Positions 1 through 5,340 of a stretch of DNA of 5,340 nucleotides are shown here, in pieces (position 1 is the stretch's first letter; the number at the start of each line of letters is the position of its first letter). This DNA comes from Verrucomicrobia bacterium UBA2970 (GTDB lineage Bacteria > Verrucomicrobiota > Verrucomicrobiia > Limisphaerales > AAA164-E04). Made by a program: the position numbers and the translations under genes. The notes beneath the pieces were generated by a model. It searched no databases and was not told the origin of the DNA. It worked only from the letters and a program-made list of their open reading frames with translations. The stretch is taken from contig DEAY01000353.1 in the NCBI GenBank assembly GCA_002348345.1, positions 1 to 5,340 of the forward strand, in the 5' to 3' direction.

Positions 1-260
1 AGATGGGCTTCGCATTGGGTGAGAGTGGCCCTAACTTGGTCGGTCGTCATGACTGAGAAGACCAGCCAGTCACTGCTGTCGACCACTTCCTTCGGGGAGG
101 TGGCGGTGAGGTGTCCCTCGTTTTCGAAGGCCTGGTTTTGTTCGGGAAGAATGTCGTAGCCGAGGATGGAAAATCCGGACTGGGCGGCACGAACAGCGAT
201 CGCGCTCCCCATCAGTCCGAGGCCGAACAGCCCAAGGCGGGGAAGAGTTGACGATTCCAT
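1..260 (-). CDS. NAD(P)-dependent beta-hydroxyacid dehydrogenase, 3-hydroxyisobutyrate dehydrogenase family (partial, N-terminal 86 residues)
   Basis: The reverse strand encodes 86 residues before the window edge; the C-terminal catalytic helical domain is outside. Residues 8-22 form a beta strand followed by the dinucleotide-binding loop GLGLMG (residues 13-18). An acidic residue follows at the end of the second strand (GYD, residues 34-36). The segment SDWLVFSVMTTDQV (63-76) matches the usual 'D..ls.l....V' stretch of the 3-hydroxyisobutyrate / tartronate-semialdehyde / 6-phosphogluconate dehydrogenase superfamily. These enzymes oxidise or reduce beta-hydroxyacids in the cytoplasm with NAD(P). 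The ATG at 260-258 is chosen because no in-frame ATG, GTG or TTG lies between it and 310 and it gives the normal short lead into the Rossmann fold. It has no visible Shine-Dalgarno sequence. The gene is divergent from the DJ-1/PanB-like pair. The family is secure; the substrate cannot be told from this fragment. Confidence 0.85.
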   Translation of the reverse strand, partial: MESSTLPRLGLFGLGLMGSAIAVRAAQSGFSILGYDILPEQNQAFENEGHLTATSPKEVVDSSDWLVFSVMTTDQVRATLTQCEAH

Positions 261-267
261 GGAGTCG
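252..267. repeat. Imperfect 16-bp palindrome over the start codon of the leftward dehydrogenase gene
   Basis: Seven of eight base pairs are symmetric around the CCATGG centre; the exception is 255/264. The palindrome covers the ATG of the leftward gene, a position where a bound regulator could block expression. It could equally be a chance consequence of the codons, so it is noted only as a candidate site. Confidence 0.2.
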
Positions 268-390
268 GAATTAGTAACGGGTGATGTCCGAAATGAAAAG
301 TCGAGAATCGATGGCGAAGGTTCCGCGCCCCTTTATCAAGGTTGTTTTTTCAGGGGATCAGTGTCCGTTTCGTTTGGGGTTGGCTTGAGA

Positions 391-419
391 TTGCCAAGGG
401 GGCAGGGAGAAGGCATTCT
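391..419 (+). promoter_or_regulatory. Possible sigma70-type promoter for the DJ-1 / PanB-like unit
   Basis: In the 205-bp divergent spacer (261-465), TTGCCA (391-396, 5 of 6 to TTGACA) is followed after 17 bp by CATTCT (414-419, only 3 of 6 to TATAAT). This would place transcription start near 426, about 40 bases before the ATG at 466. The -10 match is weak, so the call is tentative. No convincing promoter was found for the opposite strand in the same spacer. Confidence 0.25.
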
Positions 420-465
420 GGGCCTGCTCTCGATTCGATGCCGAAAGAAACCGGAAGGGAACCAT

Positions 466-1098
466 ATGTCGGACAGCATGCAACGCCCATCAAGTCTCCA
501 GGATGCCTCGGCAAAGCGTCGCAACCTGCCGAGAATTCTGTTGGTGATCGGGGATGGGGCTGAAGTGATGGATACGCTGTTTCCTTACTATCGCCTCGGA
601 GAGTCTTACTGCGTGGATGTGGTGGCTCCCCTTCGGGAGGTCTACCACCTGGTGATTCACGAATTGAGTGAAGGCTGGGACATCACCGAAGAACGCAAGG
701 GCTATCATCTTGAGGCGGATTTGACCTTCCAGGAAGTGGATCCTCACGATTATGTCGGGCTGGTTTTGCCAGGAGGTAGAGCCCCAGAGTATCTCCGTTA
801 TGATGAAAGCTTGATTCGACTGACCCGGCACTTCTTCGAACATGAGAAGCCGGTCGCTTCGATCTGCCATGGAATTGAGATCCTGGGAACGGCAGATGTG
901 CTTAAGGGGCGTCGAGTCACTACCATTCCAAAGTGCCGATTTGATGCTGAGGTCTGTGGAGCGAGCTATGTGCCGGAGCCGGTTGTGAGGGACGGGCATT
1001 TGATTTGTTGCCGGGGCAAGAAAGACATGTCGGCATGGATGGTCGAGTTCGTGGCAATGGTTGGCCAATTTGTCGAATCCAAGGGTTCGGGAGAGTAA
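466..1098 (+). CDS. DJ-1/PfpI family protein (class I glutamine amidotransferase-like fold)
   Basis: The product is a 210-residue cytoplasmic protein. The frame stays open back to 166, but the ATG at 466 is preferred: it has a Shine-Dalgarno (GGAAGGGA, 452-459, six bases upstream), and the upstream residues look non-coding and overlap the divergent gene. PfpI signatures are Glu33 in GDGAEVMD, VLPGGRAPEYLR (100-111) and the nucleophile elbow ICHG with Cys134-His135. It ends with a 'DMSAWMVEFV' helix like that of archaeal PfpI. The first 21 residues are an extra polar tail. The 'R-x-P-x-D' stretch usual near the C-terminus reads CRGKKD here, and six cysteines are present (49, 134, 157, 164, 181, 182). 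The family includes putative proteases, chaperones, isonitrile hydratases and glyoxalase/deglycase-type enzymes acting on reactive carbonyls, so the reaction is not assigned. It lies 16 bp upstream of the PanB-like gene, probably in the same transcript. Confidence 0.9.
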   Translation: MSDSMQRPSSLQDASAKRRNLPRILLVIGDGAEVMDTLFPYYRLGESYCVDVVAPLREVYHLVIHELSEGWDITEERKGYHLEADLTFQEVDPHDYVGLVLPGGRAPEYLRYDESLIRLTRHFFEHEKPVASICHGIEILGTADVLKGRRVTTIPKCRFDAEVCGASYVPEPVVRDGHLICCRGKKDMSAWMVEFVAMVGQFVESKGSGE

Positions 1099-1114
1099 GA
1101 GGGGAGCGAAACTG

Positions 1115-1921
1115 ATGAGACCCACCAAGCGTTATTCGGTGTATGATCTGCGGCAACTCAAAGGGAAACGATGTTTGAGCCATATTCACGTCAAATCTCC
1201 TGACGAGGCGGCCGCGGCCGAGGCAGTTGGGATTGATTTGCTGAGTTGTAGTTTTGATTCTCCGGAATCACAAGCAAGGCTGTCTCAGTTGGTGGCGGCG
1301 GCTCCCCGGAGCTTCATTTCAGGAGCGACCCCCCATGGGTTGGTTTCTCAGGAGGAGGCGGTTCGGGTGGGGTTCAAGGCGCTTGAATTGGGAGCCAGCT
1401 CGGTCTATTGCTCCGGGAGTCCGTTCCTGATTGAGGCGATGACCCGGGAAGGTCTGCCCGTGGTTGGCCATCTGGGGCTCGTGCCTCGACATGCGACATG
1501 GACCAATTATCGAGCGATCGGCAAGACGGTGGATGAGGCAAAGGAGCTTTATCATCAAATGAAACGCCTCGAAAGCGCCGGAGCCTATGCCGCCGAACTC
1601 GAGGTCGTGCCCCATAACTTGGCCAGTTTTCTCTGCCAGAAAACCTCAATGTTGCTGATGTCGTTGGGATCGGGAAGCGGTTGCGATACCCAATTCCTCT
1701 TCTCGGATGATATTCTTGGAGACTATGACGAACGATTACCGCGGCACGCCAAGGCCTACCGGAACTTCCTCGCTGAGTATCGGCGACTCCAAGACGAGCG
1801 GATGGCGGCCTTCAGAGAATATGCCTCTGATGTGGCGTCGGGGCGGTTTCCCGCGGAGGACCATCTCGTCACCATGGATCCCGATCTCCTCGAGGAGGTC
1901 GCGGCGTCCCTGGAATCGTGA
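1115..1921 (+). CDS. Divergent PanB-like protein (ketopantoate hydroxymethyltransferase family, altered active site)
   Basis: The product has 268 residues, a normal PanB length. PanB (3-methyl-2-oxobutanoate hydroxymethyltransferase) transfers a hydroxymethyl group from methylene-tetrahydrofolate to ketoisovalerate for pantothenate synthesis. Family signatures are VVGHLGLVP (116-124, His119 matching E. coli His136), the 'A..L...M.RLE.AGA' helix (142-157), LEVVP (162-166, Glu163 matching catalytic Glu181), GSGSGCDTQ (185-193), DDILG (198-202) and a terminal GRFPAEDH (243-250). By manual alignment, E. coli's metal ligands Asp84 and Glu114 correspond to Gly70 and Ser100, and Lys112 to Tyr98. The VGDS loop (Asp45) is replaced by SFDSP (46-50). 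Classical PanB activity is therefore doubtful; a metal-free or different aldolase/lyase reaction is possible. The start at 1115 has a Shine-Dalgarno (AGAGGGGAG, about 1098-1106). An in-frame ATG at 1061 lies inside the DJ-1 gene and is less likely. Homology is firm, function open. Confidence 0.85.
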   Translation: MRPTKRYSVYDLRQLKGKRCLSHIHVKSPDEAAAAEAVGIDLLSCSFDSPESQARLSQLVAAAPRSFISGATPHGLVSQEEAVRVGFKALELGASSVYCSGSPFLIEAMTREGLPVVGHLGLVPRHATWTNYRAIGKTVDEAKELYHQMKRLESAGAYAAELEVVPHNLASFLCQKTSMLLMSLGSGSGCDTQFLFSDDILGDYDERLPRHAKAYRNFLAEYRRLQDERMAAFREYASDVASGRFPAEDHLVTMDPDLLEEVAASLES

Positions 1922-1936
1922 GCGCCAATGGCAAGA

Positions 1937-2431
1937 TCAGGGGGTCATCACGCCGGTCACGGGCGCTGACCAATCGAGATTCTGGTGTTCGGCGATGATC
2001 GAATCGATCTGGGCAGCGATCTCGGGAGGGATGGGGGTCATTCGGCGGGCGCGGAGATCGAAACAGGCCATGATCCCCTCAAAGAGGGCGCTGACCTGGT
2101 CGCAGGTGTCGTTGCGAAGGAGGTGGAGCATGTGAAGTCGCTTCTCGGAACGGCTCAAGACCCGGCTCGAGACACTGACACGATCCCCGATATGAACTTC
2201 CGCGAGGTAATGGATGTGGGCTTCCAAGGCGACGCCCCCAATGGCTTTGCTCTCGATCAGCTCCAGCGAGAGCCCAAGGTGATTCATCAGGCCTCCCATC
2301 GCTTCGCTAAATAGGTGGGTGTACCAGGTCACGTTCATGTGCCCCATTTCGTCCCGGTAGGATTCGGGGATGATGGCGGAGTGGGTCCTGAGGAGTTTGG
2401 AGAAATCGATTCTCGGAATCTCGGGTCGCAT
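1937..2431 (-). CDS. Hotdog-fold acyl-CoA thioesterase (4HBT family)
   Basis: The product is a 164-residue cytoplasmic protein of the 4-hydroxybenzoyl-CoA thioesterase type. These enzymes hydrolyse acyl-CoA to the free acid and CoA. The hallmark lies at residues 25-43: Asp27, Gly30-His31, Asn33, Tyr37 and Glu43, the 'D..gH.N...Y.....E' pattern whose Asp is usually the catalytic or water-activating residue. The second half continues with the expected strands (VALEAHIHYLAEVHIGD, 67-83, then two strand-rich segments). It is the last gene of the thiolase-reductase-thioesterase operon, starting 25 bp after the reductase stop. No Shine-Dalgarno is visible before the ATG (upstream bases are CACTCCTC), so translation may depend on coupling. 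Its stop is 15 bp from that of the convergent PanB-like gene. It may release CoA from end or dead-end products of the pathway. The chain length or type of substrate cannot be inferred. Confidence 0.88.
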   Translation of the reverse strand: MRPEIPRIDFSKLLRTHSAIIPESYRDEMGHMNVTWYTHLFSEAMGGLMNHLGLSLELIESKAIGGVALEAHIHYLAEVHIGDRVSVSSRVLSRSEKRLHMLHLLRNDTCDQVSALFEGIMACFDLRARRMTPIPPEIAAQIDSIIAEHQNLDWSAPVTGVMTP

Positions 2432-2456
2432 GAGGAGTGGCAGCGAGCGGTTGAGT

Positions 2457-3461
2457 CTAGATCTTGATGAGTTGCTTTCCTGTATTGGTGCCTTCGAACA
2501 GCCCCATGAACGCTCGAGGCATGCTTTCGAATCCCTCGATGATGTTCTCCTTAAAGGTCACTTTCCCGTCGCGGACCCAGGAGCCCAGATCGCCTAACGC
2601 TTCCCGGTAGCGCGATTCGAAATCGAAGACCAAAAACCCCCGGATAGTCGCCCGTTTGACAATGAGGTTCCACAGGAGCCGTGGGCCGGTTGCTGGACGA
2701 TCAAGATTGTATTGCGAGATCTGGCCGCAAATGGCCACTCGCGCGTTGAGGGCGAGTTGGCCGATCACCGCATCGGTGACGGGACCGCCCACGTTGTCGA
2801 AGTAACCGTCAATCCCATCGGGACAGCATGCCCTCAGGGCCTGGAACAGGTGGGGGGTTGACTTGTAGTTGATCGCCTCGTCAAATCCGAGATCTTCGGT
2901 CAACCATCGGGTTTTGGCGTCGGATCCCGCGATGCCGATGGCGCGACACCCTTTGACCTTGGCAATCTGCCCAACCGTTGAGCCCACGGCACCGGCGGCT
3001 CCGGAAATGACGATGGTTTGTCCCTCCCGTGCCTGAAGGACATCGAGGAGGCCGAAGTAAGCGGTCAACCCGGGCATTCCGAGGACATGAAGCGCGGTTG
3101 AGATCGGTGCCTGGGTTGGGTCGAGACGACGGGCTTCTTGGGCCGGGAGCGCGCCGTATTCCTGCCATCCAATCGTCGCCAGCACCGAATCGCCCTCTTT
3201 GAACCGATCGCTCCTCGAGGCCACTACCGTTCCTGCCGACTGCCCGGTCATCACGTCACCGATCGCGACGGGCTCGGCGTAGGAGGCGCGGTCCGCCATT
3301 CGGCCTCGCATGTAAGGGTCGACGGTGAGAAAGCGGCTCTTCATGACGATCTCACCCTCACCGGGTTCCGGAATGGGGCCCTCGGTGAGCTGAAAATTCG
3401 ATTCGGTGACCATTCCTTGCGGACGTGCGGCAAGCCGCCACTGACGATTAATGGGGTTCAT
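2457..3461 (-). CDS. Zinc-independent MDR-family NADPH-dependent oxidoreductase (CurA / leukotriene B4 12-hydroxydehydrogenase type)
   Basis: The product has 334 residues, typical for this family. Members reduce the C=C bond of alpha,beta-unsaturated carbonyls with NADPH in the cytoplasm (curcumin reductase CurA, prostaglandin reductase). The N-terminal GroES-like domain carries RQWRLAARP (6-14) and the diagnostic VDPYMRGRM (47-55). The Rossmann domain has GLTAYFGL (131-138), SGAAGAVGSTVGQIAK (153-168), NYK (188-190), FDNVGG (221-226) and CGQISQYN (245-252). The end GKQLIKI is the usual terminus. No zinc-ligand cysteine cluster is present. The ATG at 3461 has AAAGG five bases upstream and matches the family's start; an ATG six codons earlier (3479) is possible but lacks a ribosome site. 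The gene lies 80 bp downstream of the thiolase and 25 bp upstream of the thioesterase on the same strand. It probably reduces an unsaturated intermediate of the thiolase pathway; the substrate is inferred, not shown. Confidence 0.92.
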   Translation of the reverse strand: MNPINRQWRLAARPQGMVTESNFQLTEGPIPEPGEGEIVMKSRFLTVDPYMRGRMADRASYAEPVAIGDVMTGQSAGTVVASRSDRFKEGDSVLATIGWQEYGALPAQEARRLDPTQAPISTALHVLGMPGLTAYFGLLDVLQAREGQTIVISGAAGAVGSTVGQIAKVKGCRAIGIAGSDAKTRWLTEDLGFDEAINYKSTPHLFQALRACCPDGIDGYFDNVGGPVTDAVIGQLALNARVAICGQISQYNLDRPATGPRLLWNLIVKRATIRGFLVFDFESRYREALGDLGSWVRDGKVTFKENIIEGFESMPRAFMGLFEGTNTGKQLIKI

Positions 3462-3541
3462 ATGTGCCTTTGAATCCATGAGGTCGCTCGGGGTTCGGTA
3501 GTGGCTGGATCAGGGGAAGCGTCAGGTTCGCCCAGTCGACA

Positions 3542-4732
3542 CTAGTCGCACAACTCGAACAGGCCGGCGGCGCCTTGACCGCCTCCGACACACATTGTAA
3601 CCACTCCGTAACGCGCTTGGCGACGCCGCATCCCGTTGGCTAGTGTCCCCACCAATCGCGAACCGGTCATGCCAAAGGGGTGGCCAATGGAGATGGACCC
3701 TCCGTGGACGTTGAGTTTATCCATGGGAATTCCGAGTTGATCGCGGCAGTAAACGACCTGGACAGCGAAAGCCTCATTGAGCTCCCAAAGGTCGATGTCA
3801 GCGACCGAGAGCCCGTGTCGTTTCAGCAACTTCGGCACGGCGTAGATGGGGCCGATCCCCATTTCATCCGGTGCGCATCCCGCCACCGAGAACCCGCGGA
3901 AGGCGATTTTGGGCTGAAGTCCGAGCGACCGGGCTTGGTCCCCGGACATCAACAAATTGACGGATGCCCCATCCGATAGTTGGGAAGCATTCCCGGCCGT
4001 GACGCTGCCTTGCCCGCTGTCGGGGTCGAAGTGGGGGCGCAGTCCGGCAAGGCCCTCCAAGGTCGTGTTAGGGCGATTGCATTCGTCATTCCTGAGGTGG
4101 GCCGATTCCTGGCCGCAGGGTTTCTTGGTGGCCTTGTCGAAGATCGCCCGCGTCACTTCCATGGGAGCCAGCTCATCGTCAAAGAAGCCCTCGACCTGAG
4201 CCTGGGCCGTCCGCTGTTGGCTGGCAAGGGCGTATTCGTCCTGAGCTTGCCTCGAGATGTGGTATCGTTTCGCGACGACCTCCGCCGTTTCGCCCATAAT
4301 CATGTAGACGCCGGGTTGGTGCTCAGCAACCCATGGGTTGACATCGGGTTGAGTCTGGCCCAGTAGGGTGATGCTCTCGACGCCTCCGGCAATGACGATG
4401 TCAGCCCCCTCGTGAATAATCTCGTGGGCTGCCATGGCCACCGATTGGAGCCCTGAGGAACAGAACCGGTTGACGGTGGTAGCCGCTGCGGAGTGGGGAA
4501 GTCCGGCCCGGATGGCGGCAATTCTAGCGACGTTCATTCCCTGGGATCCTTCTGGGAATCCGCACCCGATGATCACGTCTTCAATGGCCTCCGCAGAAAG
4601 CTTGGGGGTTTTTTCGATCACGGCCTTGAGGGTGTGGGCTAGCATGTCGTCCGACCGGGTCATGTTGAGGGATCCCCGGAACGATTTGGCGAGGGGGGTG
4701 CGAGCCGTGGACACCAGAACCGCTTCTCTCAT
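3542..4732 (-). CDS. Thiolase (acetyl-CoA C-acyltransferase / acetyl-CoA acetyltransferase)
   Basis: The product is a 396-residue cytoplasmic enzyme of usual thiolase length. It cleaves a 3-oxoacyl-CoA with CoA to acetyl-CoA and a shorter acyl-CoA, the last step of beta-oxidation, or condenses in reverse. It starts MREAVLVSTARTPLAKSFRG, a classic thiolase N-terminus. The acylated nucleophile is Cys91 in NRFCSSGLQS (88-97). GGVES (116-120), NEAFA (319-323), GHPFGMTGSRL (350-360 with His351) and the second active cysteine Cys381 in CVGGGQGAAG are all present. The NVNGG motif reads NVHGG (341-345), an Asn-to-His change. The ATG at 4732 is chosen for its Shine-Dalgarno AAGGGAG and family fit; the frame stays open to 4921, but those extra residues overlap the divergent regulator gene. 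It is the first gene of the leftward operon, preceded by the palindrome at 4748-4763. The 'GHPFGMTG' form points to the degradative acyltransferase side of the family, but chain-length specificity is not known. Confidence 0.95.
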   Translation of the reverse strand: MREAVLVSTARTPLAKSFRGSLNMTRSDDMLAHTLKAVIEKTPKLSAEAIEDVIIGCGFPEGSQGMNVARIAAIRAGLPHSAAATTVNRFCSSGLQSVAMAAHEIIHEGADIVIAGGVESITLLGQTQPDVNPWVAEHQPGVYMIMGETAEVVAKRYHISRQAQDEYALASQQRTAQAQVEGFFDDELAPMEVTRAIFDKATKKPCGQESAHLRNDECNRPNTTLEGLAGLRPHFDPDSGQGSVTAGNASQLSDGASVNLLMSGDQARSLGLQPKIAFRGFSVAGCAPDEMGIGPIYAVPKLLKRHGLSVADIDLWELNEAFAVQVVYCRDQLGIPMDKLNVHGGSISIGHPFGMTGSRLVGTLANGMRRRQARYGVVTMCVGGGQGAAGLFELCD

Positions 4733-4747
4733 AACTCCCTTGAGGTT

Positions 4748-4763
4748 TACCGACCGTTCGGTA
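4748..4763. promoter_or_regulatory. Inverted repeat, probable operator of the adjacent TetR regulator
   Basis: TACCGA-CCGT-TCGGTA is a perfect 6+6 inverted repeat with a 4-bp centre, the size and style common for TetR-family operators. It lies 15 bp upstream of the thiolase ATG and 79 bp upstream of the regulator ATG. This position would block transcription of the thiolase operon near its start or leader. It is 19 bp outside the candidate -35 of the regulator, so autoregulation is possible but less direct. Binding is inferred from position and symmetry. Confidence 0.6.
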
Positions 4764-4782
4764 GAATTCCAGAACTTATTTT

Positions 4783-4811
4783 TGGACAGTGGCGACCCAA
4801 CGGAAAATAAG
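4783..4811 (+). promoter_or_regulatory. Candidate sigma70-type promoter of the TetR regulator gene
   Basis: TGGACA (4783-4788, 5 of 6 to the -35 consensus) and AATAAG (4806-4811, 4 of 6 to the -10 consensus) are separated by 17 bp. The expected transcription start is near 4818, about 25 bases before the ATG, leaving room for the ribosome site AAAGGGAG. The opposite strand contains an AT-rich patch around 4774-4785 that may serve the thiolase operon, but no clear -35/-10 pair was found there. Confidence 0.4.
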
Positions 4812-4842
4812 CGCCAGACAACGATCGGCGAAAGGGAGCCCG

Positions 4843-5340
4843 ATGGCGGATGAACGAGCGGCCCGGATCTATCAGGTGGCGGCTCAATTGATCTGCCAAC
4901 GCGGCTTTGATGCGACTTCAATGAGTGAGATCGCCAAGGCGGTGAAGCTGACCAAGGCGGGGCTTTACTACTATGTGCCCGGTAAGCGCGAGTTGCTGTT
5001 TTCGATTGTGGATTATGCGATGGAAGCCATCGAGCGGGGTGTCGTTGAACCCTGTCACCAGATCAAGGATCCCTCAGAACGGCTCCGCGAGGTGGTCCGG
5101 CGGCACACCGTGATGCTTACCGAGATGGGCCCCGGGATCACCTTGTTGACGGATGAAGTGAACGGCCTTGCCCCCGCGAAGCGTAGGAAGATTCTGGTGA
5201 AGAAACGGGCTTATCTCGAATTTGTGCGGTCGACACTGGAAGCTCTGAAACGGAAAGGCCGTTTGCGTAGCAGGAATGTGTCGCTCCTCTCGATGAATCT
5301 CTTTTCGACGATCCTCGGAGTGGCCCGTTGGTATCGGCCC
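4843..5340 (+). CDS. TetR/AcrR-family transcriptional regulator (partial, C-terminus beyond window)
   Basis: 166 residues are visible and the frame is still open at the right edge. The N-terminal DNA-binding domain starts at about residue 5 (ERAARIYQVAAQLICQRGFD) and contains the helix-turn-helix from SMSEIAKAVKLTKAGLYYYV (26-45), followed by the conserved KRELL (48-52). The ligand-binding part carries DEVNGLAPAKRRKIL (104-118) and ends with NLFSTILGVARWYRP (152-166). This resembles the C-terminus of KstR2/FadR-like regulators, in which WY.P precedes the last few residues, so perhaps only 20-40 residues are missing. Such proteins commonly repress acyl-CoA or sterol-ring degradation genes and are released by acyl-CoA thioesters. 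The start has a strong ribosome site (AAAGGGAG, 4831-4838, four-base spacer). It is divergent from the thiolase operon and most likely controls it through the repeat at 4748-4763. The ligand is unknown. Confidence 0.93.
   Translation, partial: MADERAARIYQVAAQLICQRGFDATSMSEIAKAVKLTKAGLYYYVPGKRELLFSIVDYAMEAIERGVVEPCHQIKDPSERLREVVRRHTVMLTEMGPGITLLTDEVNGLAPAKRRKILVKKRAYLEFVRSTLEALKRKGRLRSRNVSLLSMNLFSTILGVARWYRP

Noticed and set aside
329..356. CCCCT...AGGGG inverted repeat around a T-run in the divergent spacer
   Set aside because: A five-base stem with a loop of about 19 bases is too weak for a terminator, and no gene ends there.
308..445. Direct repeat TCGATGGCGAA (308-318) / TCGATGCCGAA (435-445) in the divergent spacer
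   Set aside because: It is only 11 bp with one mismatch and a wide spacing; easily due to chance and not placed like a paired operator.
166..465. N-terminal extension of the DJ-1/PfpI reading frame back to an ATG at 166
   Set aside because: The extension overlaps the divergent dehydrogenase gene, has no family similarity and low-complexity arginine/serine content, whereas the ATG at 466 has a good ribosome site.
490..1128. Long open frame of 212 codons on the reverse strand opposite the DJ-1 gene
   Set aside because: It is fully antisense to a convincing family member, has no recognisable motif and an irregular composition; it is a shadow frame.
1883..1900. 18-bp palindrome near the end of the PanB-like gene as a terminator
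   Set aside because: It has no loop and no T-run and lies before the stop codon; it is explained by the Leu-Leu-Glu-Glu codons.
1985..2314. Open frame of 109 codons on the plus strand opposite the thioesterase
   Set aside because: It is antisense to the hotdog gene with its clear D..GH.N motif; the translation resembles no known family.
4733..4921. 63-residue N-terminal extension of the thiolase
   Set aside because: It overlaps the start of the TetR gene and the operator region, does not resemble thiolase sequence, and the ATG at 4732 has a strong ribosome site.

Overview
The window is a compact bacterial chromosome segment of moderately high GC content, with six protein genes and short intergenic gaps. 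Four of the six predicted starts have a purine-rich Shine-Dalgarno sequence. No rRNA, tRNA, mobile element or CRISPR array is visible. The gene set (thiolase, acyl-CoA thioesterase, zinc-free MDR reductase, KstR2/FadR-like TetR regulator) is typical of free-living heterotrophs with many acyl-CoA degradation paralogues. The sequence alone does not fix the phylum.

Left part (1-1921). A partial NAD-binding gene of the 3-hydroxyisobutyrate dehydrogenase family is read leftwards from 260 and runs off the edge. A 205-bp divergent spacer separates it from a rightward two-gene unit. The first gene of that unit is a DJ-1/PfpI-family protein (466-1098). Sixteen bases later comes a clear but divergent relative of ketopantoate hydroxymethyltransferase, PanB (1115-1921). 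It keeps the PanB fold signatures, the conserved His and the catalytic Glu, but the positions that bind Mg2+ and substrate in classical PanB appear to be replaced. Its reaction is therefore open, and this is the most interesting object in the window.

Right part (1937-5340). Three leftward genes form a probable operon, in transcription order: a thiolase (4732 to 3542), a CurA/leukotriene-B4-dehydrogenase-like NADPH-dependent reductase (3461 to 2457) and a hotdog-fold acyl-CoA thioesterase (2431 to 1937). A TetR-family regulator starts at 4843, is transcribed divergently and runs off the right edge. The 110-bp spacer between thiolase and regulator holds a perfect 6+6 inverted repeat (4748-4763), which is a good candidate for the TetR operator. 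It lies just upstream of the thiolase start. A promoter-like -35/-10 pair for the regulator is also present there.

The likely logic on the right is an acyl-CoA-responsive repressor controlling a small catabolic operon: beta-ketoacyl-CoA cleavage, enoyl/enone reduction and CoA-thioester hydrolysis. On the left, an aldolase-fold enzyme, a beta-hydroxyacid-dehydrogenase-like enzyme and a DJ-1 protein sit together. They could handle small oxoacids or aldehydes, but this is inference. The two units converge with only 15 bp between stop codons.
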